DNA from: Stomoxys calcitrans
Lineage: Eukaryota > Arthropoda > Insecta > Diptera > Muscidae
Direction: 5' to 3'
Length of the DNA: 64,000 bases
Assembly: GCF_963082655.1 (NCBI RefSeq)
Contig: NC_081553.1
Span: 191,273,732 to 191,337,731, forward strand
Shown: one piece after another, positions 33,610 to 46,154 of the stretch
Numbering within the stretch: position 1 is the first letter of the stretch
Layout of the letters: each line of letters begins with the position of its first letter
Notes under the pieces: generated by a model
The model's database searches: none
What the model saw: the letters and a program-made list of their open reading frames with translations, nothing else
Told to the model about the DNA's origin: nothing
Position numbers and translations under genes: made by a program

Positions 33610-34015
33610 AAGGTTGAAGATGCGGCGGGAGGGAGGCATATGCGCCGAGACTGATAATGTACCAGAAGAGTCCTTCCTAGTCCAGAGGTTGGACATTGCA
33701 TTCCCGAGAAAGGATCTCTGGGCTGGCAGTACGCTACCATGTGCGGGACCCTTTTTATGTATCACAGGGTCCAAAGTGGATGGTGGCCCTGGGATAGGAG
33801 TTCTTATGAAATTCCTTGGAATCAGCATCAGGCTCCATCTTTCAGGCGGAGATCTACGCGTTAAAGTGGGCACTAAAGACGATGCCGAGGTGGGAGCGGC
33901 GTCCCGTTCAGACAGTCTCAATACAGTCATGTGGCGCTTAAGGCTAAGAGTCGGGCCATGTGAAGATAGAAAGAAAGAACGAAATATGGGAAAGGCAGTA
34001 AGGCTCTGGTAAGTC
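33610..34015 (+). pseudogene. LINE-C RNase H relic
   Basis: Two frames together give TGSKVDGGPGIGV (the first RNase H strand, with the preceding Asp lost) and FQAEIYALKWALKTM (the catalytic Glu motif) near 33835-33880. A plus-strand open frame over 33614-34012 shifts at the second motif. It is a third LINE lineage, distinct from A and B in sequence, and is inactive. Confidence 0.7.
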
Positions 34016-34119
34016 TGGGACTATTAAGGGTTGCGGGGAAAGTAGAGGTCAATGACCAGGCCAAGTATGCATCTCTGATTGTCATTCTAAAGAAGCAGTG
34101 AGCTCTCCCCTGTAATAAC

Positions 34120-36060
34120 TTCTTAGTACGATGGACTCCTTCTACGACGACGGCGCGAAATTAAACGTTGCTTTCCCTGGGTCTGACGAAGAATGTCTTC
34201 GGTCTGCACTTAGAAGTCCTGTTTGGACCCTGTAATGTCAGTCATTTGACGAAGCGCTGGACTTAGGACGAAGCAAGCTTCTACAGCGTGGGCGATGAGG
34301 AAGAGGAGTGATATTTCCCGTAAGTTTTCGTGTATGTCAAGATTTTTCGCGTGAGTGGTTATTAGTGTCGCCAGCATGATTTCACTCACGCAAGATTAAA
34401 GGTTGTCCATTCTTGCTAACCTGTTTGACGTCATCTTCCCGAAAAACAATCTCTTGGAGGTAATCCGCCTTTTTCTGGACCTTCTGTTCAAACGGATGGA
34501 TTTAAATTGGACCGTGGCAGCGGGACAAAAGTCTTCAATGAATCAATTGGAATCAGTGAATCAGATAAGTTTCATTCGGCGGAGAACTTCGTATTCCTGC
34601 AGGCACTGGAAAAGATGTCGTGCTACGAAATCAGTGAGCCCTTACCTGAGCTAACTTCTTGGTAAAGGACGCCTTCTACGATGACCGCAAGAATTAAGCT
34701 TGGGCTGGTGCTGAAGATTGTAGAAAGGCAAAGGCTTTGTAGCCAAGTATTACAGGGAACAGGACATCACTCATCCTTGGACTGAAGAAGCATCATTTTG
34801 GACTGCGTTTAGGAATCCTGAATGGTCAATGAAACGTCTGGTCCTTGACATGGCACAGAACTCAGATAGAAGCAGACTTCTGCGGTGTGTACGATGACGA
34901 GAAGAGGTTTTTCTTGTGAGTCATGATTTTCGCGTGAGTCGTGATTAGTGTCGTGAAAGTGTTTTCACGCTCACGCAACAGGAAGGGAAGCCTTTCCTTG
35001 TTAACGTAGATCCGTAGAGATCCTATTCAGTGATAACATCCAGCATCACAGAAAGGGGTCTCTGGGTTGGGGGCAACCCGAGGAGTGGCGACCTAATCAG
35101 ACTGTCATTGTATAAGGGAACAGTCAGGAGGCGTCGAAGTCTCTGGCGTAGAGCCATATGAGGTTGAGAATGGTTAATCAAGGCAATCAAGTTCCGCAGG
35201 GTACGCCATCAAAGGGTGGTAATAAACGAGTCGGCCCAAGAGCTGACCAGGAGTGAATCGCTGATTGGTGCAGATCGTGCCACGTGATCCCTTCCCTGAA
35301 CGAGCTTTTTGGTAGGAAGGACGCCTTCTACGATGACCGCATCAGGCTTGGGCTGGTGTTGAGGGTTGCAAAGCGGCAAAGGCTTTGTGGCCGAACATTT
35401 GGGGAACAGGACTTCACGTATCCTAGGTCTAAAGAGCATCCCTTCGGGCTGTGATTATGAATCCTGAATGGTCAATGTAAAGTCAGATCTTTGTCGCCGC
35501 GCTAGACTCAGGAGAGGCAGATTTTTGCAGCGTGAAGAGGAGGAGTGATATTTCCCGTGAGTTTTGATTTTTCTCATGCGTGGTGATTTTTTGCATGAGT
35601 GCTGATTAGTGTCGTGGCTACGAAATCAGTAAGCCCTTACCTAAGCGAACTTCTTAGTAAAGGACCATTTCTACGATGACCACCAGAATGAGGCTTAGAC
35701 TGGTGTTGAGGTTTGCAGAGCGGCAACGATTTTGTGGCCGAGTAACAGGACGTTACTTATCCTGGATCTGAAGAAGCATTACTTCGGATTGCGGTTAGGA
35801 ATCCCGAATGGTCACTTAAAGGTCAGGTCTTTGACGTTGCGCCGGACTCTAAGTGAAGCAGACTTCTGCAGCGTGTTCGATGACAAAGATGAATGATATA
35901 TCCATTAAATTGTGATTTTTCGTGTGTGTCGTGTTTTTTTCGCGTGAGTCGTGACCATGATTCCACCCACTCACGCAAGAGAAAAAAGGGGTCCTTCCTT
36001 GTCGACATGTTGGACGTCATCTTAGATCTCTGGGTTGGGGATAACCCGCCCACCTTCTTT
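34120..36060 (+). repeat. Four degenerate repeats of a LINE-C 3' segment
   Basis: Related blocks start near 34130, 34665, 35320 and 35660 at CTTCTACGATGAC-like motifs. They share GGAATCCTGAATGGTCA, AAGCAGACTTCTGC and TTTTCGCGTGAGTCGTGA. Broken translation gives a C-terminal LINE flavour (LKKHHFGLRLGILNG, then GDEEEE). Spacings are uneven (about 340-650 bp). The copies are heavily diverged. Confidence 0.65.
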
Positions 36061-36061
36061 A

Positions 36062-36255
36062 TATAGCGCAATTTTTATCCGATTTGGCTGACATTTTGCA
36101 TGTAGTGTTCTGTTATTAATTCCAACAACTGTGGTTAGTACGGCTCAAATCTGTCTATAACCTGATATAGCTCCAATATAAACCGATCTCCCGATTTGAC
36201 TTCTTGAACACCTAAAAGCCACAATTTTTGTCCGATTGTGCTGAAATTTTGCATG
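36062..36255 (-). mobile_element. H1 internal repeats, inverted fragment
   Basis: It contains TTTATCCGATTTGGCTGACA, CCTGATATAGCTCCAATATA and ACCGATCTCCCGATTTGAC, typical of H1 units. No termini are present. Confidence 0.8.
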
Positions 36256-36647
36256 CGGTTCTGTTATGACTTCCAACAACTGTGACAAATACGGTGCAAA
36301 TCAGTCTATAACCTGATATAGCTCCCATGTAAGCCGGGAGACGGAATTCTTGGGAGTCAGTGATGGTGTCGTCTTAAGCTCCAACTTTGGGTACTTTGTC
36401 ACTGCTCACTAGATGTCTCTGGATGTTGATCTTTTGTGCTGCCTGATGTTTCGGTTCTGTTATGACTTCCAACAACTGTGACAAATACGGTGCAAATCAG
36501 TCTATAACCTGATATAGCTCCCATGTAAGCCGGGAGACGAAATTCTTGGGAGTCAGTGATGGTGTCGTCTTAAGCTCCAACTTTGGGTTATTTGTCACTG
36601 CTCACTAGATGTCTCTGGATGTTGATCTTTTGTGCTGCCTGATGTTT
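36256..36647. repeat. 196-bp tandem duplication
   Basis: Units 36256-36451 and 36452-36647 are nearly identical. Each joins the end of an H1 internal repeat (CCTGATATAGCTCCCATG) to TGATGGTGTCGTCTTAAGC and TGCTGCCTGATGTTTC, which I do not recognise. Confidence 0.9.
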
Positions 36648-36671
36648 CTGGAGAGGTAAGACCACCGGTGG

Positions 36672-36885
36672 AGATCATCGTATCGCTGAGATTACCATGT
36701 CTGCCCATGACACTGAACGCCTGGGTTCGAATCCTGGCGTTTGATGGTTCCGCCAGGGGTTTCCCCTGCGGCACGCCGTTCGAACTCGGATAAAAAAAGT
36801 CCCTTTATCATTGAGTTTAAACTTGAATTGGACAGCACTCATTCATATGTGAGAAGTTTGCCCCTGTTCATGAACAAAATTAGCA
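36672..36885 (+). mobile_element. SINE-1, diverged and internally deleted
   Basis: The A-box region is degraded (ATCGTATCGCTGAGATTACC). The B box GGTTCGAATCCTGG is intact near 36724-36737. Part of the body is deleted, and the tail reaches CCCCTGTTCATG. Confidence 0.8.
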
Positions 36886-38721
36886 AAAAAAATTAATTTG
36901 ATGTCTCTGATAGACAAAATTGTTGTAACTATTTCTCTAAGTGTAATTTATATTCTATTTGGTATTCAATACCTGTAGTCTGTTATCACTTGGCATTTAA
37001 TCTCAACATTTACACACACCCCTACCCCCCCAAACCTACACTAACATCCACGCATACATTGACTAAATGGATGGATGAATGTCTGTCTGGCAGTATATGA
37101 GGAGGATTTTTATCTATGATTTCAATTGCCTGGGCCGTCATGCTTAACTAACTGCTTGCTTGAGTGACTGAATGACTACCTTGTAGTCTGCATGCCTAAC
37201 TTGGCTAACTTTGTAGAGCAAAATGCTTGGCATTAAAACTTAAAGATGGCATAATCAATTTCAATTGCACACAATTGAATTTATTTAGTTCTTTTGATTG
37301 TTTTTGTTTTCTTCTCTTTTTCAATTGTTTTGTCTCTCTATCTCTCTCTCTCGCTCTCTCGCTCTCTCGCTCTGGCTCCCTCATTGTTGGCCTGTTTAAT
37401 TGGACGATTTGTTTGCCTGGGGGTCTATTATGCACACACAGCCATAGAAAATAGAACAGCAACAACAATGACAACAATACCAACAACACCATCGCCTGAA
37501 AGAATAGAGTAAAAATGTTTACAAGAATCTAAAAACGATAAGGATGTTAACCAGAATGCTACTATATGAGGGGCGGGGGGCAAAGGGGAGGGGTTGTGCA
37601 GTTGATGATAGTGGGTGTAGCCGGCATAGGCAAAGAGGAGGTTAGACTGCCAAAGGATGAGGTGTTTGCCGATACAAATCGTTTAAAAGCCATCCATTAG
37701 CTTAGTTGAAAACCAACCGGAACAGGAAACGCTGAGCACTAGAGTGGATACGAGACACAGAGAAAGAGAGGCGGAGAGAAAGGGCCCTAGACAGATATTT
37801 AAATTAATAACATTAAAGTTCATCGAAAACAATTAGTTTTGTTGTTGGCCTGTGTGCTAGCATGTAGTCGAGTGATTATGCAAAAGCACACACTATATCC
37901 TTTCCCTTAACTACTCCCCCCCCCCCTCTTCCCACCCGCCTGCTGGCAAACACTCTACATAAACCAAGTTTTGGTTTTTGCCTTTTGACTATTTTACTAC
38001 CAAAGTTGGTTCCTTTTGTTTTATTTTATTTCTTTTTATGGCTTTTTGGAAATTTATGACCATTTTTGTTGCTAGCAAGGCTTTGCCATGAATCAATAGC
38101 TACTACTATGGCCATCCACAGGCACATCTGCTTTATTAGATCTTTATTTTAATTAAACCAAATATGTAGATGATATTTATGTTTGATTTTTGGTAAGCAT
38201 GCGAGGGCATCGTCAGAAGTTTGCCCCCTACACCGACTCGGCAACATTTCACAAATATCGATTAATTTCCCCCAGGCATACGCACACCACGACTATGTTA
38301 ATGGGCTCAGCTGTTGTTGAAATATCACAAATTGAATGGCCCGGATGCTAAAGAAATATTGAAAAGTCATTACAATTTGTGTTTGTAACTTGAATTCGTT
38401 AATGATTAATAATTAATGAAATTGTTCTGCTGTACTAACTAACTCACCTTTCTACCTACCAACCAACCAACCTACCTACCTACGCAGGAAATTAATTTTA
38501 CCAGGAATTTTATGTAATTGATGCAATTTTACAAGAAGGATACTCGTAAAGTAATATTTCACTCACAAACACACACACACTCACACACACATCCCATACA
38601 GTTACAGTAGGACATGCAATTAAATACAAATGGAAGGGAAAACATAATTAAAAAGATTTTATTAAGCTTGTCAGCGCTTTAGAATTGATTTAATAGAGGA
38701 GTATAGAGAAGAAGAGAAAAA
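36886..38721. other. Repeat-poor non-coding island
   Basis: It holds a CT/CTCTCG run (37325-37375), CCTACC/CCAACC repeats (38450-38482) and CA patches (38570-38590). Its AT-rich parts, such as ATTAATAATTAATGAAATTG near 38405, look like host non-coding DNA. No exon is recognised. Confidence 0.55.
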
Positions 38722-39868
38722 CAAGTAAGAGCGTGCTAAGTTCGGCCGGGCCGAATCTTATATACCCTCCACCATTGATCGCATCTGTCAAGTTCTTTGC
38801 GCAGTATCTCTTTTTAGGCAAACAAAGAATAACGAATAAGGACGGAGGAGGATCTATATAAAGTTATAGTCCGATTCGGGGCTTAAAAAGCAAAATCGGG
38901 AAATCGGTTTATATGGCAGCTGTATCAAGCTGTAGATCGGTTCAGACCATATTGCACACGTATGTTGAAGGCCATGGGAGAAGCCGTTGTACACAACTTG
39001 TGCCAAATCGGATGAGAATTGCGCTCTCTAAATGCTCAAGAAGTCAAGATCACAGATCGGTTTATATGGCAGCTATATCAGGTTGTGAACCGATTTGAAC
39101 CATACTTAGCACAATTATTGGAAGTGATATCAAAATACTATGTGCAAAATTTCAGTCAAATCGGACGAGAATTGCGCCCTCTAGAGGCTCAAGAAGTCAA
39201 GACCCAAGATCGGTTTATATGGCAGCTGTAGACATTAATAGGCAAACAGATGGACGGACAGACGGACGAACAGACGGACAGACGGACAGACGTACGGACG
39301 GACAGATGGACGGACAGACGGACGGACAGACGGATGGACAGACGGATGGACAGACGGATGGACAGACGGACGGACAGGCGGACGGACAGGCGGACGGACA
39401 GGCGGACGGACAGGCGGACGGACAGGCGGACGGACAGGCGGACGGACAGGCGGACGGACAGGCGGACGGACAGGCGGACGGACAGGCGGACGGACAGGCG
39501 GACGGACAGACTGATGGACAGACGGATGGACAGACGGATGGACAGACTGATGGACAGACGGATGGATAGACGGATGGACAGACGGATGGACAGACGGATG
39601 GACAGACGGATGGACAGACGGATGGACAGACGGATGGACAGGCGGACGGACAGGCGGATGGACAGGCGGACGGACAGGCGGACGGACAGGCGGACGGACA
39701 GGTAGACGGACAGACGGACGGACAGGCGCACGGACATGGCTAGTTCGACTTAAAATGTCACGACAATCAAGAGTATATATACTTTATGGGGTCTTAGACG
39801 CATATTCCAAGGTGTTACAAACAGAATGACGAAATAAGTATACCCCCATCCTATGGTGGAGGGTATAA
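38722..39868 (+). mobile_element. H1 element with expanded microsatellite
   Basis: It starts CAAGTAAGAGCGTGC. The palindrome is at about 38741-38755, followed by TATACCCTCCACCATTGATCGC and about three internal repeats. A microsatellite (39247-39735) follows, then CATGGCTAGTTCGAC, the 3' block and CCTATGGTGGAGGGTATAA ending at 39868. The usual block between repeats and microsatellite is missing. The next H1 begins at 39869. Confidence 0.9.
39247..39735. repeat. GGACAGGC/GGACAGAT microsatellite
   Basis: The array mixes GACGGACA and GATGGACA units. It contains a homogeneous block of the 12-bp unit GGACAGGCGGAC at about 39370-39510. It gives false frames (GQADGQAD, DRRTDRRT, RLSVRLSI) on both strands. 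Confidence 0.97.
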
Positions 39869-41225
39869 CAAGTAAGAGTGTGCTATGTTCGGCCGGGCTG
39901 AATTTCCCTCCACCACGGATCGCACTTGTCCAGTTCTTTCCGCAGTATCTTTTTTTAGGCAAACAAAGAATAATGGATAAGAATTGTTATGCCATTGGAG
40001 CCATAGCAAGTTATAGTCCGATTTGGATCATAAATGAATTGAATAATGGTGAACCTAAAAGAAACCATTGGGTAATATTTCAGTTCATTCAGATAAGAAT
40101 TGTGCCTTGTAAGGGCTCAAGAAGCATAATCGGGGAACGGTATATATGGGAGCTGTATCAGGCTAAAGATCGATTCAGACCATGTTGGACACGTATGTTA
40201 AAGGACATGAAAAAAGCCATTGCACAAAATTTCAGCCAAATCGGATAAAATTTGCGCCCTCTAGTGGCTCAAGAAGTCAAGATCCAAGAACGGTTCATAT
40301 GGCAGTGATATCAGGTTATGAACCGATTTTAACCATACCCAACACTGTTGTTGGTAATCATTAGAAAACTATTCGTGCTAAATTACAGCCAAATCGGATA
40401 AGAATAGCGCCCTCTAGTGGCACAAGAAGTCAAGATCACAGATCGGTTTATATGGCATCTATATCAGGTTATGAACCGATTTAAACCATACTTAATGCAT
40501 TTGTTAGAAGCCATAACAGAAAACTTCATGCAAAATTTCAGCCACATCGGATAAGAATTGCGCCCTCTAGTGGCTCAAGAAGTCAAGACCCACGAAATCA
40601 TAAAAAAAACACTTCGTAGAAAATTACAGCCAAATCGAATAAGAACTGCGCCCTCTAGAGGCCTAAGAAGTCAAGATCCCAGATCGGTTTATATAGCAGC
40701 TATATCAGGTTATGTACCGATTTAAACCATACTTAGCGCATTTGTTAGAAGTCATAACAGAAAACAAAAACAAAAGGGAAAACAAAATTTCAGACACATC
40801 GGATAAGAATTGCGCCCTCTAGTGGCTCAAGAAGTCAAGACCCAAGATCACTTGTTATAGTAGCTATATTAGGTTATGAACTGATTTAGACCATACTTGG
40901 CACAGTTGTTGGAAGTTATAACAAAACATGTCATGCCAAATTTCAACCAAATCGGATTAGAATTGCGACCTCTAGAGGCTAAAGAAGTCAAAACCTAATA
41001 TTGGCTTATATGGCAGCTAAATCAGTTTATATACCGATTTCAACCACACTTAACACAGTTTTTTAAGGCCATAACAAAGCACTTCATGCAAGATTTCAGC
41101 TAAATCTGATAATAATTGCGCCCTCCAATGGCTCAAGAAATCAAGACCCATGACCGGTTTATATGGCAGCTATATCAGGTTATGAACTAATTTAGAACAT
41201 ACTTAGCACAAATGGAAAAATTTTC
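39869..41225 (+). mobile_element. H1 element, 3'-truncated, in tandem with the previous copy
   Basis: It starts CAAGTAAGAGTGTGC directly after the previous H1. The palindrome is altered (TTCGGCCGGGCTGAA), and part of the ATACCCTCC motif is deleted. About eight degenerate internal repeats follow. It stops near 41225, where a LINE RT relic begins, so microsatellite and 3' block are absent. Confidence 0.85.
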
Positions 41226-41227
41226 AT

Positions 41228-42117
41228 AGCGTGCCTATGACTTGCATTTACTCCGGAAGTCTGGCAGGAGGCAAGGGTGGTGTTTATACCCAAGCCCGGC
41301 AAGGCAAGTTATGCCTAACTCCAAAGGCCTACAGACCCATAAGCCTTACGTCCTTTCTACTCAAAACCATGGAACGTATTATGGACACCATGATAAAAAG
41401 CGAAAACATCCAGCGAATTGCTCAAATACAAACAGCATGCCTATGTCATGGAAAGGTCGGTGGAGACTACCCTGCATGAGGTTGGACATAAAATAGAAAA
41501 ATCCTTCGATGCCAAAACGTAAACCCTGGCGGTATGCATTGACATCGAGGGGGTTTTTAACAATGTGCGGACCGACACTCTGATCCAATCCATAGACCAG
41601 TACCGGGTGGACCCGTTCCTTAGAGACTGGATAAACCATATGCTAAGGAAAAGGTGGACAATTTGTGTGTCCCATGGCATAAATATAAGGAAGAAGTGGC
41701 ACAAGGCACGCCACAGGTGGGGATTTTATCGCCACTCCTATGGATGACCACCATAAATGACCTATGACGGATGTTGACTGAGGAGGGATTTGAACCCATC
41801 TGCTACGCAGAGGATGTTATAATACTTCTAAGGGGTAAAGATCCGAACGAGCTAGGCAGAAGGGCCGAATGGGTCTTGCATATGACTGCGCTAGACTAAG
41901 AGGTCTCAATGTTAACCCAGAGAAGACTGAAATATGCCAGTTCACGAGGAAGACGAAGGTGGGCCAATTTAACGCACCATGTTTCCTCAATAAGACGATT
42001 TCGATATCTGACAAGATCAAATACTTAGGTATGATCTTGAACAGGAAACTGAATTGGAAGTGCCACATTCAGGAGCGTCCTGAGAAGGCTTACAGATGTT
42101 GGGCATTATGTAGATGA
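41228..42117 (+). pseudogene. LINE-A reverse transcriptase relic
   Basis: Joined frames give AFTPEVWQEARVVFIPKPGK, YRPISLTSFLLKTMERI, AVCIDIEGVFNNV (motif A with its Asp), QGTPQVGILSPLLW (motif B, Gly to Val) and CYAEDV (motif C, where YADD is expected). The last piece is KYLGMILNRKLNW at 42030-42070. In-frame stops (for example after KASYA and near 41520) and frameshifts break it. It is flanked by H1 on the left and inverted H2 on the right. Confidence 0.9.
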
Positions 42118-43256
42118 GGGGATATTGCTGCCATATAGACCGATCTCTCGATTTTGGATCTAGGGCCAATTAAGATCGGTTCAGATTTGGATATAGCTGC
42201 CATATAGACCGATCTCCCGATATAAGGTCTTGGGCCGATAAAAGGCTCATTTATTATTCGATTTTGCCGAAATTTGGGACAGTGAGTTGTGTTAGGCCCT
42301 TCGTTAGCCCTCTTCAATTTGGCCCAGATCGGTCCAGATTTGGATATAGCTGCCATATAGACCGATCTCTCGATATAAGGTTTCTGGCCCATTAAAAACG
42401 CATTTATAATCCGATTTCGTCGAAATTTGGGACAGTGAGTTGAGTTAGGCCCTTCAACATTTTTCTGAAATTTAGCTTAGATAGGTCCAGACTTGGACAT
42501 ACCTGCCATATAGACCGATCTCTCGATATAAGGTCTTGGGCCCATAAAAGGCGCATTTATTGTCCGATTTCGCCGAAATTTGCGACAGTGATTAGTGTTA
42601 GGCCTCTCGACATCCTTTTGCAATATGGCCCAGATCGGTTCAAATTTGGATATAACTGCCATGTAGACCGATATCTCGATTTAAGGTCTTGGGCCCATAA
42701 AAGGCGCATTTATTGTCCGATTTCGCCAAAACTTGGGACAATGAGTTGCGTTAGGCCTTTCAACTTTCTTCTTCAATTTGGCTCAGATCGGTCCAGATTT
42801 GGATATAGCTGCCATGTAGACCCATCTCTCGATTTAAGGTTTTGGGCCCATAAAAAGCGCATTTATTGTCCGATTTCATCGAAATTTGGGACAGTGAGTA
42901 GTGTTAGGCCCCTCGACATCCTTTTGCAATATGGCTCAGATCGGTCCAGATTTGGATATAGCTGTCATATAGACCGATCTCTCGATATAAGGTCTTGGGC
43001 CCATAAAAGGCGCATTTGTTGTCCGATTTCGCCGAAACTTGAAACTTGGGATAGTGAGTTGCGTTAAGCCCTTCTTTAGCCCTCTTCAATTTGACTCAAA
43101 TCAGTTCAGATTTGGATATAGCTGTCACATAAACCGATCTCTCGATTTAAAGTCTTGGCCCCATAAGAGGCACATTTATAATCCGATTTCGTTGAAATTT
43201 GAAAGGTGGTGGGTACCCAAAGTTCAGCCCGGCCGAACTTAACGCCTTTTTACTTG
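42118..43256 (-). mobile_element. H2 element, inverted, 3'-truncated
   Basis: On the minus strand it starts CAAGTAAAAAGGCGTTAAG at 43256, with TTCGGCCGGGCTGAA and GGGTACCCACCACC. About seven units of about 153 bp follow. It ends against the LINE-A relic. No microsatellite is present. Confidence 0.88.
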
Positions 43257-45409
43257 TTCGATTTGTTCTAAAACGTATTACATTAAGGTATAGCTGTATA
43301 TAGACCAATACCCCCTTTTGGTTTCATAAATGATAACAAAATTTCGATAAAATTTGTAACCATGATGATGGGTAACCAAATTTCGGTCGAATTTAATGCT
43401 TTTTTAGTTGCTTCTTTGGTTTCTTTGGCTTTTTGTGAGACTTTTCTTTGTTATGCAAAATTTGGCCCCCCTAGACGGTGATATATTTGTCAACCTTTTT
43501 CAAATATTTGAATTAAATTTGTGTTAAAAAGCCAACATTAATTCCGAAAAATTTACATAATTCGATTTTCATGGCAGTCAACTTAAAGCCCCAGCTCAAT
43601 TACTCACTTACAGCAGAACTTAAAAAAACACACACACACACATGCGCCCATATGAGCATGTACGGCTATTTTTTATCGATGCGGATAAGCACAGCAATTT
43701 CATTTGCACGATAATAAAGCTCTTGAAAAAAAACCTTGGCCCCGAAAATCAACTTCTTTCCCACAGCCCCTCGCCGAAACTTGGCTACCTGGTAGCAGTC
43801 TTTTGCGGTTTGGCTATGTCCCATGTAACAAACAGTAATTTTTAATGTCTTTTACTTACTTTTATCCCACACAAGGGTCAAATGGATAACTCACTTCCAC
43901 TTGTTAAGTGAACGGTAAGGCAAAACACAAAAAAAAACTACCATACCACAATTTCGAAATATTTCATATCCCCTATAGGTTTTTAATGCTCTGTATCCTT
44001 TTTCTTTCGCTGTAGTCCTTCGTTCTACTTTATTGTCATTGGGAAACTTGAAAGTGAATTCGATGTGAACACTTACATATGGCCTCTTGTGAAATTAAAC
44101 AACAACAACAACAACACGAAACGACCAGGATATGGTGAAAACAAACTTCTGCCGCTCCCACCCACGCCAAGCACAATGCCTTGCTTTGCCTTATGGCTGT
44201 CTGACTGTCTGTCGCTCTCGCTTAGTCTCTGCCTCTCAGTTGTTCCGTTGGGTTTTTTTGTTCCTGAGTTGGTTTCACAATAAAAATTATCAACGCATGG
44301 AAACGGATGTTGCGGTTACAGGAAGTTTGTAATTTAAAAACACACCAACAATAATAAAAATAGCAGCAAACAACAAAAAATAATCACAACAACAACAAGC
44401 AGAACCGTAATAATGGCTGCACAGCCTTGGTAATACTCAAATTATGTTATTAGTAGGCTTAAATAACAGTTAGTCAGCCCGCCAACCAGCCAACCAGCCC
44501 AAGAGCCATGGTAGTCAGAATGGCAGCACTTGCACTGGCACAGACGCTGGCGCTGGCGCTGGCACTCAGGTCATACCAGCCAGGCTGCCAGGCTAAGAAA
44601 ACCAAAAAGAAAGCCAACAACAACAACAGCAACAGCAACAAGGATGGCTTCAAGTTGCCCACATTCAAATTGGCGGTGGCGAGGTTAAGTTTCTGTTCTT
44701 AGCAAGAAACCGAAACAACCGAAATAACCAACAAACAGACCAAGACGGGGAAAAATACATTAATTTCCTTGCCAACTAATCTGGCTTCTGTGTGCGAACT
44801 CGCACTCAACCAGACCCCTCGCTCCCCCACTCGCTCCCCCACTCACTCACTCGCACGTTCCCTCATTCACGCTCTCTTGTTTTCTTCTTGTTTTGCCATT
44901 GTTTAACTACAACTCTGTGTGTGTTCCCTAGAAAAGCCTTTGGATTCTATGCCCGCCATTCCCTGGCCAAAATAACAGCTAAAAGAAGTTTTTGCGCCTT
45001 TGGTGTGTTGTAAAAAAATTAGCGCAGACATAATAATTTCCGGCCATTATAATTATGTAGATGTGATATGGTGCGGCGTTAAGTGATGTGGGGTGGGGTG
45101 CGTTGGGATGGATAGGCTGGAACGGAGTGACGTCAAGTGGTGTGAGTAGGTGTGTCATTTGTTCAGAGCGATGTGCCCTGAAGTGGAGTTATGTGAAGTG
45201 CCGGCTCTTAATAAGTCCTTCAGGCGTTGATATACTGAGCGTAGTCAAGGACCCGTTAAGTGGGGGACAGCCCACTCATCCAGTCAAGTGAGAGGAAGCA
45301 GCAATCACAAAGGTGAGATTTTTATGAAGTTTTTTTTCGGATTTCCAATTCATTTTACTCCCTAATTAGGATGAGCAGTATACACGGAAAATTGGACTAA
45401 AACCCTGTA
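43257..45409. other. Repeat-poor non-coding island
   Basis: It holds a CA run near 43628, CAACAACAACAAC (44100-44115), CTGGCGCTGGCGCTGG (44545-44565) and CACTCGCTCCCCCACTC (44825-44850) short repeats. No frame with a recognised domain is present. Confidence 0.55.
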
Positions 45410-45540
45410 AGGATGGGGTAGGTTAGATTGAAAAGAGGGTGCGGATATTAATCCGCCCCATGCCACTATGGACATACACCTAAGCCAGTAGTCGGTTTGT
45501 TGTGCGCTCTAAATACTCAAAAAAGAACCTCGAATAAAAA
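45410..45540 (-). mobile_element. LINE-A 3' end fragment, inverted, MITE-free
   Basis: It contains GGGGTAGGTTAGATTG, GAAAAGAGGGTGCGGATAT and CCGCCCCATGCCACTATGG, then ACATACACCTAAGCCAGT. The same block at 18061-18400 carries a MITE. An H1 copy starts at its end. Confidence 0.85.
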
Positions 45541-46012
45541 AAAGCGTGCTAAGTTCGGCCGGGCCGAATCTAGGGAACCAACCATGGAACCCACCATGGA
45601 ACCCAACATGGAACCCACCATGGAACCCACCATGGAACCCACCATGGAACCCACCATGGATTCTGCCAAAAATCTATACAAAATAATTTTATTCAACATA
45701 CCAAACATTCCAAAAGCTTCAACGAATCGAAGAAGGATGATCGGGAGACCGGTTTACATGGCAGCTATATTAGAACATATAGACTGATTTGGACCCTATC
45801 TGGCACGGTTGTTGAAAGTCGTAACAGAACACCGCAGAACACCGTCAGCTAAATCGCACAAAAATTGGGGCTTGTAAGCACTCAATAAGTCAAAGCGGGA
45901 GATCGATTTATATTGGAGCTGTATCAAGTTATAGACCGATTCTAAGCGTACTTGGCACAGATGTTGAAAGCCTCAACAAAACAACTCAAACTCAATTTCG
46001 GCCAAATCGGAG
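45541..46012 (+). mobile_element. H1 element, short, with amplified subterminal motif
   Basis: AAAGCGTGCTAAG and the intact palindrome TTCGGCCGGGCCGAA (about 45552-45566) come first. A 12-bp minisatellite then replaces the usual TATACCCTCCACCATGGATC. About two internal repeats follow (AAATCGCACAAAAATTGG, GAGATCGATTTATATTGG). There is no microsatellite or 3' end. A LINE relic follows. Confidence 0.85.
45577..45660 (+). repeat. 12-bp minisatellite of the H1 subterminal motif
   Basis: Seven units of ACCCACCATGGA (84 bp exactly) have two variant units. The unit equals the core of the H1 subterminal repeat (ACCCTCCACCATGGA) with a small change, at the same position in the element. It creates a false EPTMEPTM frame. 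Confidence 0.92.
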
Positions 46013-46154
46013 AACACTGCAGAGAACTGGAATGAATATTGTGAGGCCCTTAACAGGTTCAAGAAATAGATGAGGAAGGCAAACAGGAGTTCCTGGGCGA
46101 AATTCTGTGGAAAATTGCAGAAGCCCTAGTGAGGCATTTAGGTTGTGCCAAGTG

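Noticed and set aside
36886..38721. Possible host exon in a repeat-poor island
   Set aside because: No frame with splice-like borders or a recognised domain was found. It was left as non-coding.
45497..45787. 96-aa frame with EPTM repeats
   Set aside because: It is made by the 12-bp minisatellite in an H1 element.
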